This document shows, piece by piece, positions 43,594 through 52,253 of a DNA stretch of 64,000 bases. The translations under genes and the position numbers were made by a program. The notes beneath the pieces were generated by a model. That model saw nothing but the letters and a program-made list of their open reading frames with translations, ran no database searches and was not told the origin of the DNA. This DNA comes from Streptomyces lincolnensis (GTDB lineage Bacteria > Actinomycetota > Actinomycetes > Streptomycetales > Streptomycetaceae), in the NCBI RefSeq assembly GCF_001685355.1, contig NZ_CP016438.1, positions 9,548,001 through 9,612,000 on the forward strand, in the 5' to 3' direction. Numbering within the stretch: position 1 is the stretch's first letter; every line of letters begins with the position of its first letter.

Positions 43594-45341
43594 TCTGCGA
43601 CTCCCGCCCGCTCGTAGGCGCCCTCCGTGTAGCGCGCGCGGGTCAGGGCCCGGGAGACCTTGCCGCTGGAGGTGCGGGGCACGGTTCCCGGGGGCACCAC
43701 GACGACATCGGCGAGCCGCAGCCCGTGCCGTGCCGAGACGGCCCCGCGCACCGCGCCCACCAGGGCCGGGAGGTCGATCCCGGTCAGCTCGGTGGTCCGC
43801 GCGTGCTCGGCCACGACCACCACCCGCTCACCCGCCGCACCGGGGACCGAGAACGCGGCGAGCCGGTCGCGGCGCACGGCCGGGTGCGCGTCCTGGACGG
43901 TGGCTTCGATGTCCTGCGGATAGTGGTTGCGCCCATCGACGACGATGAGGTCCTTCAGCCGGCCGGTGACCACCAACTGCCTCTCCAGCACTGTCCCCAG
44001 GTCGCCCGTGCGCAGCCAGGCGCCCGGCCCGGCCGCGGGGTCGGCCGGCTCGGCGCCGAAGACACGGCGGCTGTCCTCGGTCCGCTTCCAGTAGCCACGG
44101 CCGACGTTGGGACCCTGCACCCAGATCTCCCCGACCTCGCCCTCGGACAGCACGGCACGCGTGACGGGATCGACGATCCGCAGCCGCTGGCCGGCCGGGG
44201 CCCCGCACCCGGCGAGCAGCACCGCCCTCGGGTCGTCGGGGCGCGCGGGCAGGGCCTTCCCGGTGGCGAGCGCGTCCCGGTCCAGCGCGAACCGGCGCAG
44301 GGGCTCGCCGGGCCGGGCCGCGCTGACGAACACCGTGGCCTCGGCGAGGCCGTACGAGGGACAGTGGCTGTCCGGAGGCAGTCCCTGGGCCCCGAAGGCG
44401 GCCTGGAAACGGTCGACGGTGCCGGGGCGGACCGGCTCGCTGCCGTTGATCAGCGCGGCCACATCCTCCAGCCGCAGTTCGGCCCGCTGTGCGTCGGTCA
44501 CGGCCGAGACGCAGTAGTCGTAGGCGAAGTTGGGCGCCGCGCTCACCACGCGGGGATGTGCGGCGAGCAGCCGCAGCCAGCGCACGGGCTGGTGCAGGAA
44601 CGCGGCCGGATCCATGATCACCGACATCAGTCCGCGCGTGACGGGAGCGGCGACGCTCAGCACCAGACCCATGTCGTGGTAGAGCGGCAGCCAGCCCACG
44701 CAGGTCACCGGGTGCGTGTCGGCACCGTAGGCGCTCAGCGCCTGCCGGGCGTTGGCGACGACGTTGCCGTGGGTGATCTCCACGCCCGCCGGGGCCCGGG
44801 TGGAACCGGAGGTGTACTGGAGATAGGCGGTCGTGTCGGAGTCCGCGGCGAGCGGGTACCGGTCGTCCGCGCGGGCGTCGGGGACCTGGTCGGCCGCCAC
44901 GACCCGCACCGGCACGTGCTCGCAGAAGTCCCGGACCTCCTCCAAGGACCGGCTCGTCGTCACGACGACGGCGGGAGCGGCGTCGGCCAGGACGCCCGCG
45001 AGCCGGTCGGCGTGCCCGGGCAGGCCCGGCGGATACAGCGGTACGGCGATCATCCCGGCGGCCAGTGCGGCCAGGAACCCGGTGACGTACTCCGGGCCCT
45101 GCGGGCACAGCAGTGCCACCCGCGCGCCGGGTTCGGCCTCCTCGGCGAGCCGGGCCGCAAGCGCCCTCACCCGCACGTCCAGGCGGCGCCAGGTCAGGGT
45201 GCGGTGGACACCGCGCGAGTCGGGCGCGGGATGGTCGACGAAGGTGAACGCCCGGCGGTCCGGCGTGGTCAGGGCCCAGTGCCGCACGAACTCCGGCAGG
45301 GTCCGGCACGGGGGAGCGAGCGGGGGGCGGCGGTGGTCCAT
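43590..45341 (-). CDS. Fatty acyl-AMP ligase (FAAL)
   Basis: A 583-residue adenylate-forming enzyme. The AMP-binding P-loop is LQYTSGSTRAPAGV (about 174-187), then WLPLYHDMGLVLSV, SAAPNFAYDYCVSA (about 267-280) and PSYGLAEATVFVSA. The TGRLKDLIVVDGRNHYPQDI block (about 459-478) and the C-terminal Lys in TSSGKVSR (about 561) fit the FAAL group, which activates fatty acids as acyl-AMP and hands them to a carrier protein rather than to CoA. FadD32 plays this part for Pks13. GAGGAG lies before the ATG at 45341. Its stop overlaps the synthase start. It is 108 bases downstream of the carboxylase gene. Confidence 0.93.
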   Translation of the reverse strand: MDHRRPPLAPPCRTLPEFVRHWALTTPDRRAFTFVDHPAPDSRGVHRTLTWRRLDVRVRALAARLAEEAEPGARVALLCPQGPEYVTGFLAALAAGMIAVPLYPPGLPGHADRLAGVLADAAPAVVVTTSRSLEEVRDFCEHVPVRVVAADQVPDARADDRYPLAADSDTTAYLQYTSGSTRAPAGVEITHGNVVANARQALSAYGADTHPVTCVGWLPLYHDMGLVLSVAAPVTRGLMSVIMDPAAFLHQPVRWLRLLAAHPRVVSAAPNFAYDYCVSAVTDAQRAELRLEDVAALINGSEPVRPGTVDRFQAAFGAQGLPPDSHCPSYGLAEATVFVSAARPGEPLRRFALDRDALATGKALPARPDDPRAVLLAGCGAPAGQRLRIVDPVTRAVLSEGEVGEIWVQGPNVGRGYWKRTEDSRRVFGAEPADPAAGPGAWLRTGDLGTVLERQLVVTGRLKDLIVVDGRNHYPQDIEATVQDAHPAVRRDRLAAFSVPGAAGERVVVVAEHARTTELTGIDLPALVGAVRGAVSARHGLRLADVVVVPPGTVPRTSSGKVSRALTRARYTEGAYERAGVAE

Positions 45342-45449
45342 GGGGCGTGGCTCCTCACGTCGCGGGGGAGACGGGGACGGACGGGGCAGGGGGGCGATCA
45401 GGGCGGTCGGCGCGCGTCGGGACGGCCGCGTCGGAGCGGGTGCCGCGGA

Positions 45450-47024
45450 TCAGAGCGGGATGTTGCCGTGCCGGCGCTGCGGCATGGGGGCGCGCTTGCC
45501 GTGCAGGGCGCGCAGCGCGCGGCAGACGTGCGCCCGGGTCTCGCGCGGGGCGATGACGTCGTCGACGTAGCCGCGCTCGGCGGCCAGGTACGGCGTGCCG
45601 TGCGTGCTCTCGTACGCGGCCACGAGCTGTGCGCGCAGCGCCTCGGGGTCCTTGGCGGCGGCCAGTTCACGCCGGTGCAGCAGGCCCACCGCGCCCTCGG
45701 CGCCCATGACGGCGATCCGGGCGGTGGGCCAGGCGAGGTTGACGTCGGCGCCGAGATGCTTGGAGCCCATGACCGCGTATCCGCCGCCGTAGGCCTTGCG
45801 CACCACCACGGTGACCTTGGGGACGGTCGCCTCGGCGTAGGCGTACAGGAGTTTGGCGCCGCGCCGGATGATGCCGCCGTGCTCCTGGCGGACGCCGGAG
45901 AGATAGCCCGGCACGTCGGCGAAGGTCAGCAGGGGGATGCCGAACGCGTCGCAGAACCGCACGAACCGCGCGGCCTTCTCGGAGGCGTCGATGTCGAGGA
46001 CGCCCGCCGCGTGCATCGGCTGGTTGGCGACGACCCCGACCGAGCGGCCCTCGACCCGGGCCAGCGCGCAGATGATGTTCGGCGCGAACAGCTCCTGCAC
46101 GTCGAGGAGTTCACCCTCGTCCACGACCGCCCGCAGGATCTCGCGCATGTCGTAGGCCTGGCCGAGCCGGTCGGGGACCACCTCGTCCAGCCGGTCCCCG
46201 GCGGGCGGCTCCACCGGCGCGTACTCGGGCGGCCGCTCCAGGTTGTTGGCGGGCAGATACGACAGCAGGTCCCGCACGGTGTCCAGGGCGTCCTGCTCGT
46301 CGGCGGCCAGGAAGTGGGCATTGCCGTTGACGGAGTTGCTGGTGTGCGCGCCGCCCAGCTCCTCGGCGGTGGTGCGCTCGCCGGTGACCGTCTCGATGAC
46401 GTCGGGTCCGGTGACGAACATGTGCGAGGCGCCGTCGACCATCACCGTGAAGTCGGTGATCGCCGGCGAGTAGGCGGCCCCGCCCGCGCACGGCCCGAGG
46501 ACGACCGAGATCTGCGGGATCACCCCCGAGGCCTGCACGTTGCGGCGCACCAGCTCGGCGTAGAGGGCGAGGGAGGCGACGCCCTCCTGGATGCGGGCGC
46601 CGCCGGAGTCGTTGAGCCCGATCACCGGACAGCCGGTCTTGAGGGCCAGGTCCATGAGGGCGACCGTCTTCTCGCCGAAGGCCTCGCCCATGCTGCCGCC
46701 GAAGACGCCGGAGTCCTGGGCGAACACACAGACCGGGCGGCCGTCGACCGTAGCGTGTCCGGTGACCACGCCGTCGCCGTAGGGCCGCCGGGCCCCGTCC
46801 CCGGTGGGCCGGGCCCGCACGAACAGCCCGGTCTCGGCGAACGATCCGGCGTCCACCAGCCGTTCGATCCGCTCCCGGGCGCCGAACTCCCCGCGCCGTC
46901 TGGATCTGCCGGGGGTCACCGCCCCCGTCCTGCGCCGTGCCAGATCGGCGATGCGATCGGCGGTCCGGTCGGGCACGTACGGCGCGGTCCGCTCTGTCTC
47001 GGACCTTGTCGCCTCAGTCGTCAC
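45450..47024 (-). CDS. Acyl-CoA carboxylase beta (carboxyltransferase) subunit
   Basis: A 524-residue carboxyltransferase of the PccB/AccD type. It carries the N-terminal crotonase-like half (VCVFAQDSGVFGGSMGEAFG, LNDSGGARIQEGVASLALYA, GPCAGGAAYSPAITDFTVMV) and the C-terminal half (LLTFADVPGYLSGVRQEHGG, GGGYAVMGSKHLGADVNLAW). With a biotin-carrying alpha subunit it would carboxylate an acyl-CoA to give the extender for the downstream synthase, as AccD4 does for Pks13. No alpha subunit gene is here, so one elsewhere must be shared. A GTG at 47024 with GGAGGTGG before it is chosen over an arginine/proline-rich extension. Which acyl-CoA it prefers is unknown. Confidence 0.92.
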   Translation of the reverse strand: MTTEATRSETERTAPYVPDRTADRIADLARRRTGAVTPGRSRRRGEFGARERIERLVDAGSFAETGLFVRARPTGDGARRPYGDGVVTGHATVDGRPVCVFAQDSGVFGGSMGEAFGEKTVALMDLALKTGCPVIGLNDSGGARIQEGVASLALYAELVRRNVQASGVIPQISVVLGPCAGGAAYSPAITDFTVMVDGASHMFVTGPDVIETVTGERTTAEELGGAHTSNSVNGNAHFLAADEQDALDTVRDLLSYLPANNLERPPEYAPVEPPAGDRLDEVVPDRLGQAYDMREILRAVVDEGELLDVQELFAPNIICALARVEGRSVGVVANQPMHAAGVLDIDASEKAARFVRFCDAFGIPLLTFADVPGYLSGVRQEHGGIIRRGAKLLYAYAEATVPKVTVVVRKAYGGGYAVMGSKHLGADVNLAWPTARIAVMGAEGAVGLLHRRELAAAKDPEALRAQLVAAYESTHGTPYLAAERGYVDDVIAPRETRAHVCRALRALHGKRAPMPQRRHGNIPL

Positions 47025-47114
47025 AGCCACCTCCGAACTCGGCTTCGAATATGGCAGCGGTGGAGGCGGCGACCGGGCGGAACGAGGCGGTGTTTGCCTC
47101 AGGTGAGTGCTGCG

Positions 47115-47130
47115 GGACGAGTGTTCGTCC
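47115..47130. promoter_or_regulatory. Inverted repeat upstream of the carboxylase gene
   Basis: GGACGA-GTGT-TCGTCC has two perfect 6-base arms, about 90 bases upstream of the first gene of the lipid locus. It is placed where an operator or promoter-proximal hairpin would be, but it is short and its regulator is not known. Confidence 0.35.
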
Positions 47131-47148
47131 GGGGGTGACAAGGGGCCA

Positions 47149-47176
47149 GGGCCCCGGCCGTCCGCGGCCGGGGCCC
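47149..47176 (-). terminator. Terminator hairpin after the S41 peptidase gene
   Basis: GGGCCCCGGCCG (47149-47160) pairs with CGGCCGGGGCCC (47165-47176) across TCCG. It begins 13 bases past the stop of the minus-strand peptidase-like gene and separates it from the carboxylase promoter. The lack of a T-run is normal in Streptomyces. Confidence 0.75.
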
Positions 47177-47189
47177 GTCCGCGCCTACG

Positions 47190-49136
47190 TCATCGCCGCA
47201 GCGTCCGTGTCGCGGCGAGCGATCCCGCACGGTAGCCCTCCAGACGGACGGCGGTCCCCGGCGCCGGATCGACGGACAGCGTGAGCGTGGTGTCCCCGTC
47301 CACCACGTCCACCGAGGCCCGCGGACGGCCCGCCACGAAGACGTCGACGCGGTCCAGGCCGGCGGTGCGCACGGTGAGCGCGGCTCCCGGCCCGGGTTCC
47401 GCGTCGAGCCGGAACCGGGGGAGGGCGGCGAGGAGTTCGCCCGCGTGGTTGAGCAGGTCGACGTTGTCCTTGAGCAGGTCGTCGCGGGTCATCCGGTGCC
47501 GGACGTCCGGTACGACGCCGAGGTCCTCCAGCGGGGTGCCGGAGAGCGCGCCCACGCGTACCGTGCGCCGGATCGCCACCCGCAGGTTCGCCCCGCCCGG
47601 CAGCGGCCGGTACGGCGACTCCGGATCGGGCCCGGGGACCGGGGCGGGGAGCTCCAGCAGGAGCTTGAGGAGTTCGTGGGTCCAGACGTTGGCCCCGCCC
47701 GCCCCGGTGTTGTCGTCCGCGCCCAGCACGGGACCGATGCCGTGGTCCTGGAAGCCGGCGGCGAAGATGTCGGTGGCCGAGTAGCAGCGTGCGTCGGTGA
47801 CCAGCACGACGGGCCCGTGGTACTGCTGCCCGATCGCGTTCGCCCCCTCCTGCGGGGTGATCGGGAAGGTGGCTGAGAACGCCGACCCGATCTCCGGCGA
47901 CTGCTCCAGCGAGGGGAACCACGGCCCCAGATCGATCTCACGGGTCGGATTCGCGGCATGACGCCGGCAGATCCGCAGGTTGAGCGGCGTGCTGAGGAAC
48001 TGCACCGGCTCGGGCACCACCTGACGCGGTGTCAGGGTCTGGAGCAGGAACTCGGAGGCGTGGATGTGGCCGCCGCCGTTCCCTCGCACGTCGAGCGCGA
48101 GGCCGGTGCGCGGGATCAGGCCGAGCAGCCGGACGAACTCGGTGACGAAGCCGCCCGGGTCGGTGGTGTTGAAGGTGAAGATCCGGATGTGCCCGAACGT
48201 TCCCGACGCCGTGGTGACCGTACGGGCGCGGAAGAACCCCGGCATCGCCGAGGGGATGTCCGCCGCGTCCAGGGCCGGCTCGGTGGTGAGTTCGGCCGGG
48301 CCACCGGCCTCCTCCAGGCCCACCACCTGCGGCACGTGCAGGAGTTTCGTGGCCCGGTTCACCTCGTCGCCGACCAGGTCGAGACCCTGGGCGGCCGCCG
48401 CCTCGGAGAGGGCGTCGGCGTCCACGAGCGCCGGCAGGTTCTCCGTCACCCGCCAGGGCTCGCGCAGTTCACGGGCCGCCCCGTCGGCGCCGGTGTAGCC
48501 GAGGACCACCCACTCCTCGTCGGGTGCCCGGTGCACCGCGAGCGGCCGGACGGTCAGCGACTGCACCCCGCGCGAGTGCCGGGCCGCCGGGTTGCTCCCG
48601 GCGAAACGGTCCGCGCACAGCTCGACCTGGCGGGCGATGGGGACGCCGTTCCAGTGCGTGACCTCGGTGCCCGGCCCGAACCCGGGCGGCGCCGCGAAGT
48701 CGCGCACCGTCCGCGTGACCAGGTAGCCCGAGCCGGGCCCGGCGGCGTAGTGCTCGATCTGGAAGGGCAGGTAGGCGATCTTGCCGGCGAAGGGCCGCGG
48801 CAGGACGTAGTTGGTGTGCAGGTCCCGCACCGAGTGGAAGATCGCCGACAGTTCGGCGTGGAAGCGCCACTCCGGGTCCATCGCCGCATCGCTCTGCCGG
48901 CCCAGCCGGACCAGCAGCAGTCGCAGCCGCTGCACGGGGTTGACGGCGTACATGGCCGTCTTCAGCGGCAGGTGCGCGTAGTTCTGCTCCAGGAGTACGA
49001 GCGCCTGCTGCACCAGGACCTTGCGCTCCGCGAGCGTCAGCACGCCCGCGCCGGCGAGGAAGTCGGACAGCGGCGCGGCCGCCGCCAGTTGCTTGGGAAT
49101 CCACGCGGGTGTCGTGGAGGTGTCGTGGTCGGTCAT
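47190..49136 (-). CDS. S41 family peptidase-like protein
   Basis: A 648-residue protein of the C-terminal processing peptidase (S41) type. An N-terminal helical part (VLVQQALVLLEQNYAHLPLK, FHAELSAIFHSVRDLHTNYV) is followed by a PDZ-like segment (GTEVTHWNGVPIARQVE) and the core: TGLALDVRGNGGGHIHASEF and LVTDARCYSATDIFAAGFQD, the latter holding the probable catalytic serine. The family lysine partner is not obvious. No signal peptide is seen, so a cytoplasmic or unconventional location is implied. A beta-rich C-terminal domain (VDVFVAGRPRASVDVVDGDT) is appended. AAGGAG precedes the ATG at 49136. The gene is divergent from the dipeptidase gene. Confidence 0.82.
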   Translation of the reverse strand: MTDHDTSTTPAWIPKQLAAAAPLSDFLAGAGVLTLAERKVLVQQALVLLEQNYAHLPLKTAMYAVNPVQRLRLLLVRLGRQSDAAMDPEWRFHAELSAIFHSVRDLHTNYVLPRPFAGKIAYLPFQIEHYAAGPGSGYLVTRTVRDFAAPPGFGPGTEVTHWNGVPIARQVELCADRFAGSNPAARHSRGVQSLTVRPLAVHRAPDEEWVVLGYTGADGAARELREPWRVTENLPALVDADALSEAAAAQGLDLVGDEVNRATKLLHVPQVVGLEEAGGPAELTTEPALDAADIPSAMPGFFRARTVTTASGTFGHIRIFTFNTTDPGGFVTEFVRLLGLIPRTGLALDVRGNGGGHIHASEFLLQTLTPRQVVPEPVQFLSTPLNLRICRRHAANPTREIDLGPWFPSLEQSPEIGSAFSATFPITPQEGANAIGQQYHGPVVLVTDARCYSATDIFAAGFQDHGIGPVLGADDNTGAGGANVWTHELLKLLLELPAPVPGPDPESPYRPLPGGANLRVAIRRTVRVGALSGTPLEDLGVVPDVRHRMTRDDLLKDNVDLLNHAGELLAALPRFRLDAEPGPGAALTVRTAGLDRVDVFVAGRPRASVDVVDGDTTLTLSVDPAPGTAVRLEGYRAGSLAATRTLRR

Positions 49137-49558
49137 GGGTTCTCCTTCGGATGATCAGCCGTCCGGCACGTGTGCCGCACACCGATCTCCGCGCCCCCAC
49201 GACCGCGCCACTCGTACGAGGAGTCCACCGCGCACCGACGAGCCGTCCATGATTCCCCCGTGCGGCGCGGCGCCCGCGCGGGCCCCTGCACCACCCCCTC
49301 AGCATGCTCCCCGGCAGGGCCCGCCGCGGGGTGTTCCGGCGGGACTACGCCATCCGTCGGGCCCCCGGTCCCGTTCCCCGCGGGGGAAGTTCGGCAGGTC
49401 CATCAGGTCACTTGTCCCGGACCCTTGACTCGGAATGCGCGAATCGCCATCCTCGTCGGACCATCTTGCGCCGGTCATGACAACCCTGGGTGCGGCCTCC
49501 GGACCGTCCCGCTCGTCGACCGTGGCGCCCCGCCGACCGAGGGACGTGGGTAGTGACC
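49137..49558. other. Intergenic region between divergent peptidase genes
   Basis: About 420 bases between the S41-type gene and the secreted dipeptidase gene, which point away from each other. It should contain both promoters. Frames across it are short shadows with no recognisable features. No palindrome or repeat stood out. Confidence 0.5.
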
Positions 49559-51613
49559 ATGGCTCGACGCCCGTACCGCCGACGCAAGGACGTCACCGTC
49601 CTGTCGCTGCTCCTGCTGCTGGTGGCCGTGGCCCTCGGCCCCACCCCGAGTTCGGCGGCCGCGGCCGACTGGTGGAACCCCACGGCACGGCCCGCGCCCG
49701 ACGCGCAGATCAACGTCACCGGCGAGCCCTTCAAGGGCACCGACTCCGCGGGCGACGTCCGCGGGTTCGTCGACGCGCACAACCATCTGTTCTCCAACGA
49801 GGCCTTCGGCGGCCGGCTCATCTGCGGCAAGCCCTTCTCCGCGGCCGGGGTCGCCGACGCGCTCAAGGACTGTCCGGAGCACTACCCCGACGGCACACTC
49901 GCGATCTTCGACTACATCACCCACGGCGGCGACGGCAGGCACGACCCGGTCGGCTGGCCGACCTTCAAGGACTGGCCGGCCCACGACTCGATGACCCACC
50001 AGGCGAACTACTACGCCTGGATCGAGCGCGCCTGGCGCGGCGGCCAGCGCGTCCTCGTCAACGACCTCGTCACCAACGGCATGATCTGCTCGGTCTACCC
50101 CTTCAAGGACCGCAGTTGTGACGAGATGACCTCGATCCGGCTCCAGGCGAAACTCACCTACGCCCTCCAGGACCACATCGATACGATGTACGGCGGCCCC
50201 GGCAAGGGCTGGTTCCGGATCGTCCTCGACAGCGCGCAGGCCCGCGAGGTCATCAAGCAGGGCAAGCTGGCGGTCGTCCTCGGCGTCGAGACCTCCGAGC
50301 CCTTCGGCTGCAAGCAGATCCTCGACATCCCGCAGTGCAGCCGCGCCGACATCGACAAGGGCCTCGACGAGCTGTACGACCTGGGCGTGCGCAGCATGTT
50401 CCTGTGCCACAAGTTCGACAACGCGCTGTGCGGGGTCCGCTTCGACGAACACGGCCTGGGCGCCGCCATCAACGTCGGCCAGTTCCTGTCGACCGGCACC
50501 TTCTGGAAGACCGAGAAGTGCACCGGCCCCCAGAAGGACAACCCCATCGGCCTGACCGAGTCCGACGCCGAGGAGGACCTCCCGGACGGCGTGGAGGTCC
50601 CGGCCTACGACGAGAACGCGCAGTGCAACGTGCGCGGGCTCACCGACCTCGGCGAGTACGCCGTACGCGGCATGATGCAGCGCAAGATGATGCTTGAGAT
50701 CGACCACATGAGCGTCAAGGCCACCGGCCGGGTCCTCGACATCTTCGAGGCCGCCTCCTACCCCGGCGTGCTGTCCTCGCACAGCTGGATGGACCTGAAC
50801 TGGACCGAGCGGGTCTACTCCCTCGGCGGCTTCGTCGCCCAGTACATGCACGGCTCCCAGGAGTTCGGCGCCGAGGCGAAGCGCACCGACGCGCTGCGGG
50901 AGAAGTACGGCGTGGGCTACGGCTACGGCACCGACTTCAACGGCATCGGTGACCACCCCGCCCCGCGCGGCGCCGACGCCCCGAACCCTGTGACGTACCC
51001 CTTCAAGAGCGCCGACGGCGGCTCCGTGATCGACCGGCAGACGAGCGGGCAGCGCACCTTCGACTACAACACCGACGGGGCCGCGCACGTCGGCATGATC
51101 CCGGACTGGATCGAGGACATCCGGCGCGTCGCCGGCCAGGGCGTGGTGGACGACCTCTTCCGCGGCGCCGAGTCCTACCTCGGCACCTGGGGCGCGTCCG
51201 AACAGCACCGGGCCGGAGTGAACCTGGCCAAGGGCCGTCCGGCGACGGCCAGTTCGTCGGAGTCCAACCCCTTCACCAGCTACCAGCCGGGACGGGCCGT
51301 GGACGGCGACGACGACAGCCGCTGGGCCAGCGACTGGAGCGGCGAGCAGTCCTGGCAGGTCGACCTCGGCGCCACCCACCTGGTCTCCCGCGTCACCCTC
51401 GACTGGGAACGCGCCTACGGGAAGTCGTACCGCGTGGAACTGTCCACCGACGGCGTGCACTGGCAGACCGCCTGGTCCACCACTGCCGGCGACGGCGGCC
51501 TGGACACCGCCCGCTTCACCGGCACACCCGCCCGCCACGTCCGCATCCACGGCCTCGAACGCGGCACCGACTGGGGTTACTCGCTCCACGAGGTGGGCGT
51601 CCACAGTGCCTGA
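49559..51613 (+). CDS. Secreted dipeptidase-like metallohydrolase with C-terminal F5/8-type domain
   Basis: A 684-residue exported protein. The signal peptide is RRRKDVTVLSLLLLLVAVAL and TPSSAAAA. The catalytic part looks like a membrane-dipeptidase (M19) or related amidohydrolase barrel: a metal-binding FVDAHNHLFSNEAFGG, then LGVETSEPFGCKQI, MMLEIDHMSVKATGRVLDIF and VLSSHSWMDLNW, and YGTDFNGIGDHPAPRGAD. About the last 130 residues (NLAKGRPATASSSESNPFTS to SLHEVGVHSA) form a discoidin/F5-8 type C domain, which often binds carbohydrates. An ATG at 49559 or GTG at 49553 could be the start. The TetR gene follows by 15 bases. Confidence 0.85.
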   Translation: MARRPYRRRKDVTVLSLLLLLVAVALGPTPSSAAAADWWNPTARPAPDAQINVTGEPFKGTDSAGDVRGFVDAHNHLFSNEAFGGRLICGKPFSAAGVADALKDCPEHYPDGTLAIFDYITHGGDGRHDPVGWPTFKDWPAHDSMTHQANYYAWIERAWRGGQRVLVNDLVTNGMICSVYPFKDRSCDEMTSIRLQAKLTYALQDHIDTMYGGPGKGWFRIVLDSAQAREVIKQGKLAVVLGVETSEPFGCKQILDIPQCSRADIDKGLDELYDLGVRSMFLCHKFDNALCGVRFDEHGLGAAINVGQFLSTGTFWKTEKCTGPQKDNPIGLTESDAEEDLPDGVEVPAYDENAQCNVRGLTDLGEYAVRGMMQRKMMLEIDHMSVKATGRVLDIFEAASYPGVLSSHSWMDLNWTERVYSLGGFVAQYMHGSQEFGAEAKRTDALREKYGVGYGYGTDFNGIGDHPAPRGADAPNPVTYPFKSADGGSVIDRQTSGQRTFDYNTDGAAHVGMIPDWIEDIRRVAGQGVVDDLFRGAESYLGTWGASEQHRAGVNLAKGRPATASSSESNPFTSYQPGRAVDGDDDSRWASDWSGEQSWQVDLGATHLVSRVTLDWERAYGKSYRVELSTDGVHWQTAWSTTAGDGGLDTARFTGTPARHVRIHGLERGTDWGYSLHEVGVHSA

Positions 51614-51628
51614 GGCGGGGGTGCGCGC

Positions 51629-52252
51629 ATGGCACGGATGCCGTCGGCCGAGCGGCGCCGGCAGCTGACGGAGGCGGCGATCAGGGCGATGGCCCGGGAC
51701 GGGGTGGCCAAGACCACCACCCGGTCCATCGCCGCCGAGGCCGACGTCTCCCTCAGCGTCTTCCACTACTGCTTCGACTCCAAGCAGGCCCTGATCGAGT
51801 CGGTCATCACCACCCTCACCGACCACTCCGTGGCCGTGGTGCAGGAGGCACTACGGCCCAGGGCCACCCTTGAGGAGACCGTCCGGGCCGGCTTCGAGGC
51901 CTACTGGAACCACGTCCGCACCCACCCCGACGAGCACATGCTCACCTACGAACTCACCCAGTACGCCCTCAGACAGCCGGGATTCGAGCACCTGGCCCGC
52001 CGCCAGTACGAGCTGTACGGCGCCGCCTACGCAGAACTCATCGACGGCCTGCGCGAGGGCATGGACCTCCGGCTCCGGGTCCCCGTCTCCGTGCTGGCCC
52101 GCTATCTGGCCGCCATGACCGACGGCCTGACCCTGAACTACCTCGTGCTCGGCGACGCGGCAGCCTGGACCGACATCCTCGACACGGTCACCGCCCACAT
52201 CGCCGGACTGGTCCAGGAGGGCGAGCCGGGTCCGGGCCGCCTGGGACACTGA
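51629..52252 (+). CDS. TetR family transcriptional regulator
   Basis: A 207-residue TetR-type repressor with a clear helix-turn-helix (RRQLTEAAIRAMARDGVAKT, then TTRSIAAEADVSLSVFHYCF) and a ligand domain containing TYELTQYALRQPGFEHLARR and YLAAMTDGLTLNYLVLG. It follows the secreted dipeptidase gene by 15 bases and precedes the DUF2071 gene by one base, so the three may share a transcript. Its target and ligand are unknown. GGCGGGGGTG upstream of the ATG is an adequate ribosome binding site. Confidence 0.88.
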   Translation: MARMPSAERRRQLTEAAIRAMARDGVAKTTTRSIAAEADVSLSVFHYCFDSKQALIESVITTLTDHSVAVVQEALRPRATLEETVRAGFEAYWNHVRTHPDEHMLTYELTQYALRQPGFEHLARRQYELYGAAYAELIDGLREGMDLRLRVPVSVLARYLAAMTDGLTLNYLVLGDAAAWTDILDTVTAHIAGLVQEGEPGPGRLGH

Positions 52253-52253
52253 C

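Noticed and set aside
39613..43617. A 1334-codon plus-strand open frame opposite the synthase gene
   Set aside because: It is the antisense shadow of the Pks13-like gene, a result of high third-position GC; its translation has no recognisable domain, while the minus strand has every PKS motif.
36507..47024. Reading the locus as an ordinary antibiotic PKS cluster
   Set aside because: Only one module with no reductive domains, no tailoring genes or resistance genes are present, and the FAAL/AccD/antigen-85 partners fit lipid condensation better; still kept as an alternative within the finding.
43725..47138. A 1137-codon plus-strand open frame across the FAAL and carboxylase genes
   Set aside because: Antisense shadow covering two real genes and the gap between them; its translation is low-complexity with no motifs.
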